A stretch of 6,813 nucleotides of DNA, from positions 4,435-11,247 of the forward strand of contig DGNI01000024.1 in NCBI GenBank assembly GCA_002388885.1, read 5' to 3'. How positions within the stretch are numbered: position 1 is the stretch's first letter; the number at the start of each line of letters is the position of its first letter. The notes beneath the pieces were generated by a model, which did no database searches, was not told the origin of the DNA, and saw nothing but the letters and a program-made list of their open reading frames with translations. The translations under genes were made by a program, and so were the position numbers. Below, in pieces: positions 1 to 4,802 of the stretch. The stretch comes from Parvularculaceae bacterium UBA4496. Its GTDB lineage: Bacteria; Pseudomonadota; Alphaproteobacteria; Caulobacterales; Parvularculaceae.

Positions 1-780
1 CTCAACTCGCTCATCACCGGCCGGATCAACGCCATTGACGAGTTGACGGTTTCATTCAAGGCGCTGCTTTCCAAAATTCTCGACGTCCTGTTGCCTGTGG
101 TCGCTCTTATCGCCGCGTTACAGATTGTCGGCTTTCCGTTCGCTACGCTGGCGATTTTCGGCGGCGCCGTCGGTCTCGGCATCGGCCTCGGCATGCAGCG
201 CACGGTGTCGAATTTCTTCGCCGGGTTTACGCTCATCGCCGACAAATCGATCAAGCCCGGCGACGTCATCGAAATCGACGGCGCCTATGGCTGGGTGACA
301 CAGATGAATGCGCGTTATGTTTCCCTGCGCACGCGTGATGGCACGGCTTATCTTGTTCCCAATGACCGGTTTATCGAAGAAGGCGTCGTTAACTGGTCTC
401 ATGACGATCGCGTCGTGCGCTTGCATGCGCCGTTTGGCGTCGCCTACAGTACGAAAGATCTGCGCGGACTGGCGAAGAAAGCGGAAGAAACGGCGCTGAC
501 CATCGACCGGGTTCTGAAAACCCCTGCGCCGCGCTGCAATCTCATGGAGTTCGGCGACAGTTCGGTGAATTTCGATTTGCGTTTCTGGATCAACGATCCG
601 GCGAACGGGACCAAAAACGTCACCAGCGACGTGATGATGGCGATCTGGGATCTGCTGCACGAAATGGAAATCGAAATCCCGTTCCCGCAACGCGACCTTC
701 ATATCAAATCCGCACCGGAAAGCTTCTCCATGGCGGCTGAAATGCGTGAATCGGCGCTATCAAAGCCCCGTGAGGGCTGA
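1..780 (+). CDS. MscS-family mechanosensitive ion channel, C-terminal part (5' end outside window)
   Basis: The frame is open from base 1, so the gene starts left of the window; 259 residues are visible. MscS channels are inner-membrane heptamers that open under membrane tension and release solutes on osmotic downshock. A hydrophobic helix at about residues 26-43 is followed by the Gly/Ala-rich pore helix TM3 (about 47-78: GLGIGLGMQ, then NFFAG), with the family's pore glutamine at Gln66. Next comes the beta domain (SIKPGDVIEI, about 83-91; RTRDGTAYLVPN, about 110-121). The C-terminal alpha/beta domain shows FGDSS (184-188), RFWINDP (194-200) and IPFPQRDLH (226-234), a set common in bacterial members larger than E. 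coli MscS. An N-terminal membrane region must lie upstream, but its size cannot be judged. The lipoprotein gene follows on the same strand after 102 bp. The TTG at 43 is internal, not a start. Family call firm; gating properties unknown. Confidence 0.93.
   Translation, partial: LNSLITGRINAIDELTVSFKALLSKILDVLLPVVALIAALQIVGFPFATLAIFGGAVGLGIGLGMQRTVSNFFAGFTLIADKSIKPGDVIEIDGAYGWVTQMNARYVSLRTRDGTAYLVPNDRFIEEGVVNWSHDDRVVRLHAPFGVAYSTKDLRGLAKKAEETALTIDRVLKTPAPRCNLMEFGDSSVNFDLRFWINDPANGTKNVTSDVMMAIWDLLHEMEIEIPFPQRDLHIKSAPESFSMAAEMRESALSKPREG
764..778 (+). terminator. Weak hairpin overlapping the channel gene's stop codon
   Basis: AGCCC (764-768) can pair with GGGCT (774-778) around the loop CGTGA. 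The stem is 5 bp and runs into the stop codon of the channel gene. No T-run follows, so intrinsic termination is doubtful. It may add to the larger hairpin cluster just downstream. Confidence 0.2.
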
Positions 781-794
781 TACAGCACAGGATT

Positions 795-819
795 GCGCCG
801 TTGCGGCGCGCATGCGCCG
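795..819 (+). promoter_or_regulatory. Three-segment alternating hairpin (GCGCCG / CGGCGC / GCGCCG)
   Basis: Segment 1 (795-800, GCGCCG) is complementary to segment 2 (804-809, CGGCGC) across a 3-nt loop. Segment 2 is equally complementary to segment 3 (814-819, GCGCCG) across a 4-nt loop. The two 6-bp stems cannot form together. The array lies in the leader of the lipoprotein gene, about 65 nt before its start and 15 nt after the channel stop. It could be a terminator without a T-run, a processing signal or an attenuator-like switch, or a chance product of GC-rich sequence. Confidence 0.3.
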
Positions 820-870
820 GGGGTATCCTCAAGAACGGGCGATGAAACTCACCAGACGGGCCGCGAGGCC

Positions 871-875
871 GGGAG
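871..875 (+). promoter_or_regulatory. Ribosome binding site fixing the lipoprotein start
   Basis: GGGAG lies 7 nt before the ATG at 883. The frame is open further upstream to 793, but that extension lacks a start with such a site and would put 30 polar residues ahead of the lipoprotein signal peptide. Confidence 0.65.
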
Positions 876-882
876 ACGAGAC

Positions 883-1437
883 ATGTTTCGATTGATCACG
901 CTAGGGGGAGCGGCGCTCATTCTCGCCGCCTGTGCAACCGCAACGCCATACGGACCCGCCTCTACGGGCGGCGGATACGGATTTTCCGATCAGCGCATCG
1001 AGGAAAACCGCTACCGGATCACGTTTCGCGGCAATTCGCTGACGTCGCGGGAGACGGTGGAGAACTCGTTATTGTTCCGCGCCGCCGAGCTTACCGTCGA
1101 CCACGGTTATGACTATTTCATCATTGTCGAAAACGAGACTGAAGCAAACAAGCGCTATACGCGCTCCTCGCCGGCGTTTTACGGACGCTATGGCTACGGC
1201 CATCCGTTCCACCGGCCGTATTACGCATTTCCGTATTATGCGTACGGCTTTGGCTGGGGTTATCCCTACGACGACCATTATTCCACACGGGAGATAACCC
1301 GGTACTCAGCGGTCGCGTTCGTCGCCATGTACCGTGGCGAAAAGCCCGATGACAATCCACAGGCGTTCAATGCGCGCGATGTAATGGATAATCTCGGGCC
1401 GGTCGTGCTCGGCGATCAGACAGGCGATGGATACTAA
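883..1437 (+). CDS. Small outer-envelope lipoprotein, CC0125/CC1285-like
   Basis: The product is 184 residues. The start at 883 is chosen because it gives a compact lipoprotein signal peptide: a short Arg-containing N-terminus, a hydrophobic core, and a lipobox L14-A15-A16-C17 whose Cys17 would be lipidated. A good ribosome site precedes it. After the Cys comes a short Pro/Gly linker, then the conserved block at about 31-79 (GYGFSDQRIE, RFRG.S.TSRETVE, RAAELT..HGYDYF), which I recognise from the alphaproteobacterial CC0125/CC1285 lipoprotein family, whose role is unknown. Residues about 98-133 are very rich in Tyr, Phe, Gly, His and Pro. A final block (ITRYSAVAFVAMYRGEKP, about 138-155) resumes ordinary composition. 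No enzymatic motif is visible. Residue 18 is Ala, not Asp, so an inner-membrane retention signal of the E. coli type is absent and outer-membrane location is more likely. The next gene converges on it with 6 bp between stops. Confidence 0.85.
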   Translation: MFRLITLGGAALILAACATATPYGPASTGGGYGFSDQRIEENRYRITFRGNSLTSRETVENSLLFRAAELTVDHGYDYFIIVENETEANKRYTRSSPAFYGRYGYGHPFHRPYYAFPYYAYGFGWGYPYDDHYSTREITRYSAVAFVAMYRGEKPDDNPQAFNARDVMDNLGPVVLGDQTGDGY

Positions 1438-1441
1438 GCCA

Positions 1442-1449
1442 GTCTAGAC
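1442..1449. repeat. 8-bp perfect palindrome between convergent genes
   Basis: GTCTAGAC is self-complementary and overlaps the stop codon of the PilZ gene, just past the lipoprotein stop. It is too short and lacks T-runs to be called a bidirectional terminator. Confidence 0.25.
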
Positions 1450-2031
1450 CGCGCGGAGAATTTGCTCGTCCCGAGCCTGTTCTCCGCCGGCATCGTAAAA
1501 AACCACAAAACCGCGCGACGTATGGCGCATGACGACCCCGCGGCGGCGGCCGACGTGAATTGACGCACCGACCGGCGGGCGTCGGCTGGCCTCAACCGAT
1601 ACGCCGTTTACGGACGTATCGACGATTTTGACAAACAGAGATGTGCCGTCTTCAAGCCTGCAGATCGTACGCGTGGCGTTTGAACGGTGGCGGGGAGAAT
1701 CGCGACGGTCGCTAAGGCCTTCAGCGAAATCAGGGTTAGCGCGCAGCATCAGCTGCTCGATCAGCAGTGCTCGGCGGCGTTTCGACAAGAGGAATGATGT
1801 GGCGAAGCCATCGGGGAAAGTGCGTGCTACGGTGCATTCGATCACGTCGAGCCCGTCAATCGAAATCACAACCGCGTCGCCGACAACGACTTTTGCATCA
1901 CAGATCACGGCCATGTCGCCCGGTGAAATGTTTAACAGGCGGCCGTCATGTTCGTCCGTAGCGTTAACGACGATGCGCGCCGGCAGGTTAAGGCTGATCC
2001 GCCGATAACGTCGTGCATCTGATTTGAACAT
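1444..2031 (-). CDS. Tandem PilZ-domain protein (probable cyclic di-GMP effector)
   Basis: The product is 195 residues, cytoplasmic, with no membrane segment. PilZ domains bind cyclic di-GMP through an RxxxR motif and a (D/N)xSxxG motif. Two copies are visible. The first, about 5-95, has R7-R8-Y-R-R11 and N34-I-S-P-G-D39, where the final Gly is replaced by Asp. The second, about 108-190, has R110-D-S-P-R114 and a fully canonical D138-T-S-V-N-G143. The layout matches a widespread alphaproteobacterial protein type of about 200 residues whose roles include motility, polysaccharide and cell-cycle control in various species; the target here cannot be told. The ATG at 2031 is preceded on its strand by AGGA at a slightly long spacing of 10 nt. 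The gene is divergent from the peptidase gene, sharing a 200-bp control region. The second site probably binds ligand; the first is doubtful. Confidence 0.88.
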   Translation of the reverse strand: MFKSDARRYRRISLNLPARIVVNATDEHDGRLLNISPGDMAVICDAKVVVGDAVVISIDGLDVIECTVARTFPDGFATSFLLSKRRRALLIEQLMLRANPDFAEGLSDRRDSPRHRSNATRTICRLEDGTSLFVKIVDTSVNGVSVEASRRPPVGASIHVGRRRGVVMRHTSRGFVVFYDAGGEQARDEQILRAV

Positions 2032-2073
2032 CGAATGGTTGTCCTGAATTGCTTAATTGCGCCGCCGCGTTGC

Positions 2074-2122
2074 AAATTATCGGCCACCGGCAAATCCTTT
2101 TCTAAATGGCGCCCGATAATTT
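2074..2122. repeat. Perfect 10-bp inverted repeat, possible operator or paired -10 elements
   Basis: AAATTATCGG at 2074-2083 is the exact reverse complement of CCGATAATTT at 2113-2122, with 29 bp between. Arm centres are 39 bp apart, near four helical turns. Each arm presents GATAAT reading outward toward the gene on its own side. If used as -10 elements, they would start the PilZ transcript about 40 nt and the peptidase transcript about 105 nt before their start codons. A two-site operator for a repressor that loops or binds cooperatively is an alternative reading. Confidence 0.4.
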
Positions 2123-2217
2123 TAGTGAAATCACAAATAATCTGGGCGTTTCCGGCGTTGCTTTGCAGGCTGGACAAGGACTTGTATGGTTAAGGACCAT
2201 TCTGATCCAAATAATGC

Positions 2218-2221
2218 GGAG
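2218..2221 (+). promoter_or_regulatory. Ribosome binding site supporting the peptidase start at 2232
   Basis: GGAG lies 10 nt before the ATG at 2232 (a second ATG follows directly at 2235). No comparable site precedes the in-frame ATGs at 2106 or 2214. Confidence 0.45.
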
Positions 2222-2231
2222 ATTTCCCCGG

Positions 2232-4343
2232 ATGATGAAACGCGTAACCTGCGCCGCCGCCGCGGCCTTTGTGTCCTTATCAGCGGCGGTCGCCGAAGAG
2301 GATGCGTTCCTATGGCTGGAGGAAGTGGAAGGAAAAGAGGCGCTCGAATGGGTGAGAGCGCAGAATGCGCGCTCGCAACGCGCTATCGAAGCCGATCCGC
2401 GCTTTGCAGCCATGCGACAAGAGGCGCTTTCGGTTTTGACGTCTGATGCGCGTCTGCCGCTTGGAACGATTCATAACGGACAGGTTTACAATTTCTGGCA
2501 GGATGAAACCCATGTGCGTGGCTTATGGCGCCGCGCCAGTGTTGACAGCTACCGCACTGGCGAGCCCGAGTGGGAAACAGTGATTGACTTCGATCGGCTC
2601 GCCGAGGAGGAGGGCCGAAACTGGGTTCGCGGCTCAACGGTTTGTCTGTCGCCTGACTATGTTCATTGCATGGTCGAGCTGTCCGACGGCGGCAAGGACG
2701 CCGGGATCTGGCGCGAGTTCAACACGCAAACGAAAACTTTTGTCGAAAACGGCTTTTACATGCCGGAAGCCAAGAGCGGCATCGCCTGGGTGGATGCCGA
2801 TACGCTGCTCATCGGCACGGACTGGGGCGAGGGATCGCTGACGGATTCAGGTTATGCGCGCGAAGTGCGGCGCTGGGCGCGCGGAACTGACTTGGCCGAC
2901 GCGCAAACAGTGCTGCGGGTGAATAAAGAAGACGTATCGGCGGGGCCGGTTGTTTATCATGACGGCGGCAAGACCTACGAGTTTGTTCGCCGGCTGCCGT
3001 CTTTTTTCGAGCGCGAATATTATCTAACGCAAGATGACGGCAATACATCGAAGCTGCCAGTTCCCCTGAATGCGGATATCCAGGGTATTCTCAACGGGCG
3101 GGCGATCTTCTTCCTGCGCGAAGATTGGAGCTATAAAGGAAAAACCTACGCGCAAGGCAGCGTCGTTGCATATGACCTGGGCGATGGGCGTGCAGAATCT
3201 GTCATGACGGCGTCTGACAATCAATCGATCGAAGATGTGGAAGTCGGCAAGACCAACATTCTGATCCAGTATCTTGACGATGTTTCGGGCGCAGCGGTGC
3301 GTTTGAAGCGCGACCGCAAAAAACGCAAATGGAACGCAACACCGGTTTCTTTGCCTGAAAACGGCGTTGTTTCCATCGTCTCCGCCGGTGGCGGCACGGA
3401 CGACGCGCTGTTTTCATTCGAGAGTCTGACGACGCCGGATTCGCTTTATTTTATCGATGCAGGCGATGGCGACAAAGTTGAAAAAATCATGGACACGCCG
3501 CCGTTCTACGATGCAACCGGCGTGGTCGTCGAACAGCGTTTTGCAACCTCTGCAGACGGAACGAAAGTGCCTTACTACATCATGGGTCTGGACGCCGTGC
3601 TAAAGCAGGGTAATGCGCCGACCGTGCAATACGCCTATGGCGGATTTTTAAGTCCGATCTTGCCGGTCTATTACACCGATCCGTCGCGGCCCCAGCATGG
3701 CGCGCTCGCCGGCCTGATGTGGGTGAAGCGCGGCGGCGTTCTCGTGCTTTCGAATATTCGCGGCGGATCGGAGTACGGTCCTCGCTGGCACCAGGCGGCG
3801 CTGAAAGAAAATCGTCAGCGCGCCTTCGATGACTTCATCGCCATTTCCGAGCATCTGATCGAGACCGGCGTCACCAGCCCTGAAAAACTCGGCGCTATCG
3901 GGCGCTCGAATGGCGGGCTGTTGATGGGAGCGATCCTGACGCAACGTCCCGAGCTTTACGCCGCTATCGATATCGGCGTGCCGCTGTTTGACATGAAGCG
4001 TTATAACAAGCTGCTGGCTGGCGCGTCATGGATGGGCGAATACGGCAACCCGGATATTCCGGAAGAATGGACCTATATTTCTCAGTACTCGCCCTATCAA
4101 AAGCTTGAGGCGGGCCAGCCCTATCCCAAGGTGCTTTTCTACACGTCGACGAAGGATGACCGCGTGCATCCGGGCCATGCGCGTAAGGCGGCGGCGAAAA
4201 TGGACGCGCTCGGCTATGACTTTTTCTATTATGAAAATATCGAGGGCGGACACGGCGGCACGGCCAATCAGGACCAGCTCGCCTATCGCACGGCCCTCGA
4301 ATATGCTTACTTTGCAAAGATGCTGATAGGAGAGGCGGAATGA
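2232..4343 (+). CDS. Secreted prolyl-oligopeptidase-family serine peptidase (S9)
   Basis: The product is 703 residues from the chosen start, the usual length for the family. The family cuts short peptides, classically after proline. Residues 1-21 form a Sec signal peptide (MMKRV, an Ala-rich core, likely cleavage after A19-V-A21), so it should act in the periplasm. The mature N-terminus has the conserved FLWLEEVEG block, then NFWQDETHVRGLWRR, and a beta-propeller at about 75-425. The alpha/beta-hydrolase domain (about 430 to the end) has FATSADGTKVPYY, oxyanion Tyr469 in YGGF, the nucleophile elbow GRSNGG with Ser559, Trp600 in GASWM, Asp642 and Arg644 in KDDRVHP, and His674 in GGHGG. These match pig prolyl oligopeptidase Tyr473, Ser554, Trp595, Asp641, Arg643 and His680 in order and approximate spacing, so activity and a proline-type S1 pocket are expected. 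The in-frame ATG at 2106 would bury the signal peptide; 2214 remains possible and adds six residues. The next gene overlaps its stop by 4 nt. Confidence 0.94.
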   Translation: MMKRVTCAAAAAFVSLSAAVAEEDAFLWLEEVEGKEALEWVRAQNARSQRAIEADPRFAAMRQEALSVLTSDARLPLGTIHNGQVYNFWQDETHVRGLWRRASVDSYRTGEPEWETVIDFDRLAEEEGRNWVRGSTVCLSPDYVHCMVELSDGGKDAGIWREFNTQTKTFVENGFYMPEAKSGIAWVDADTLLIGTDWGEGSLTDSGYAREVRRWARGTDLADAQTVLRVNKEDVSAGPVVYHDGGKTYEFVRRLPSFFEREYYLTQDDGNTSKLPVPLNADIQGILNGRAIFFLREDWSYKGKTYAQGSVVAYDLGDGRAESVMTASDNQSIEDVEVGKTNILIQYLDDVSGAAVRLKRDRKKRKWNATPVSLPENGVVSIVSAGGGTDDALFSFESLTTPDSLYFIDAGDGDKVEKIMDTPPFYDATGVVVEQRFATSADGTKVPYYIMGLDAVLKQGNAPTVQYAYGGFLSPILPVYYTDPSRPQHGALAGLMWVKRGGVLVLSNIRGGSEYGPRWHQAALKENRQRAFDDFIAISEHLIETGVTSPEKLGAIGRSNGGLLMGAILTQRPELYAAIDIGVPLFDMKRYNKLLAGASWMGEYGNPDIPEEWTYISQYSPYQKLEAGQPYPKVLFYTSTKDDRVHPGHARKAAAKMDALGYDFFYYENIEGGHGGTANQDQLAYRTALEYAYFAKMLIGEAE
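4328..4332 (+). promoter_or_regulatory. Strong ribosome binding site inside the peptidase 3' end
   Basis: AGGAG lies 7 nt before the ATG at 4340, within the last codons of the peptidase gene. It supports translation of the small downstream gene by coupling or reinitiation. Confidence 0.7.
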
Positions 4344-4741
4344 GCGCGCTTTCTGCGACGCTGCTTCAGCGCGTTTGGCGCAAGGTTGACGTAAAGCTTT
4401 CCATCGACGGCGAGATGCATATCCTGCGCTGGCGGAGGAGTACGTTCATGGACGAAGTTCTGTTCGACGACCGCAGGGTGGCGACCTCAAAAGGCTTGTT
4501 CAACCGTGAAACGATCTACGGGCTGAACATTGAAGGCGAAGATGGCCGCGACCTGAAACTTGTCTTCATGATCGATGGGCAGCCGGACTGGAGCGACTGG
4601 TCGGGCGAAGTACGCCCGCGCGGCATCCGCATCGAAACGGCTGACGAGTCTCTACTTGCAGTCGGCTCGCTCGGACCAGATCGGATGGAGCCTTTCCGCC
4701 AGCTTTATGACCGGGCCATCAAGGCGGCTGGGCTTTCATAA
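4340..4741 (+). CDS. Hypothetical protein, 133 residues, translationally coupled to the peptidase
   Basis: I do not recognise a named family with confidence. The start overlaps the peptidase stop (ATGA at 4340-4343) and has a strong AGGAG site, so it is a real gene in the same transcript. There is no signal peptide or membrane helix, so the product should be cytoplasmic. Residues about 15-80 alternate hydrophobic and polar residues as in a beta-sandwich: VDVKLSIDG (16-24), MHILRWRR (26-33), VLFDDRRV (40-47), LKLVFMIDG (76-84). The C-terminus (about 115-131) is a likely amphipathic helix. The order of strands and turns recalls the N-terminal half of FAIM-type domains, especially the VxLxDGxHxI-like opening and the late LxxxIDG turn, but this is an eye alignment only. 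Coupling to the peptidase suggests a joint role, yet the two would sit in different compartments. Confidence 0.72.
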   Translation: MSALSATLLQRVWRKVDVKLSIDGEMHILRWRRSTFMDEVLFDDRRVATSKGLFNRETIYGLNIEGEDGRDLKLVFMIDGQPDWSDWSGEVRPRGIRIETADESLLAVGSLGPDRMEPFRQLYDRAIKAAGLS

Positions 4742-4742
4742 C

Positions 4743-4770
4743 GCGCCAAGCCGCTTTAGCGTGACGGCGC
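4743..4770 (+). terminator. Imperfect nested hairpin between the unknown gene and the symporter
   Basis: Outer arms GCGCC (4743-4747) and GGCGC (4766-4770) enclose an inner stem CGCT (4752-4755) / AGCG (4758-4761) with a TT loop. The arms are separated by unpaired bases and no T-run follows, only an A-rich stretch. It may partly attenuate read-through or stabilise the upstream mRNA. The region holds no convincing promoter. Confidence 0.25.
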
Positions 4771-4790
4771 ATAAACAATAACAGATGACA

Positions 4791-4796
4791 AGGGGA
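4791..4796 (+). promoter_or_regulatory. Ribosome binding site fixing the symporter start at 4803
   Basis: AGGGGA lies 6 nt before the ATG at 4803. The in-frame ATG at 4785 has no Shine-Dalgarno-like sequence before it, and its first codons would overlap this site. Confidence 0.65.
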
Positions 4797-4802
4797 CGGC
4801 GC

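Larger units (their letters stand above)
2032..2231. promoter_or_regulatory. Divergent intergenic control region between PilZ and peptidase genes
   Basis: This 200-bp stretch must hold the promoters of both flanking genes. It is richer in AT than the genes around it. GATAAT occurs once on each strand, inside the arms of an inverted repeat (separate entry), and could be -10 hexamers. Neither has a convincing TTGACA-like -35 at 16-18 bp. A second weak candidate for the peptidase is TTGCAG (2163-2168), 16 bp, TATGGT (2185-2190). The + strand frame of the peptidase stays open back to an ATG at 2106, but that stretch reads as non-coding. Confidence 0.5.

Noticed and set aside
118..702. 194-codon open frame antisense to the channel gene
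   Set aside because: It is a mirror of GC-rich codon bias opposite a well-identified gene. Its translation is rich in Arg and His and shows no recognisable domain.
793..882. 30-residue upstream extension of the lipoprotein frame
   Set aside because: It overlaps the GC hairpins and precedes a complete lipoprotein signal peptide that has its own ribosome site at 871-875.
2163..2190. TTGCAG, 16 bp, TATGGT as the peptidase promoter
   Set aside because: Both hexamers match the consensus only partly, so it is noted under the intergenic region but not called as a separate promoter.
2106..2231. N-terminal 42-residue extension of the peptidase from the ATG at 2106
   Set aside because: It lies across the inverted repeat, has no ribosome site, reads as non-coding, and would place the clear signal peptide in mid-chain. 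The ATG at 2214 is a less likely alternative to 2232.
3897..3920. Arg in place of the common Gly before the catalytic Ser (GRSNGG) as a sign of inactivation
   Set aside because: The GxSxGG pattern is kept, and Asp642, His674, Tyr469, Trp600 and Arg644 are all present, so the enzyme is expected to be active.
4589..4603. WSDWS in the unknown protein, matching the WSxWS motif of animal cytokine receptors
   Set aside because: A five-residue match in a small cytoplasmic bacterial protein with no fibronectin-type domain is best taken as coincidence.
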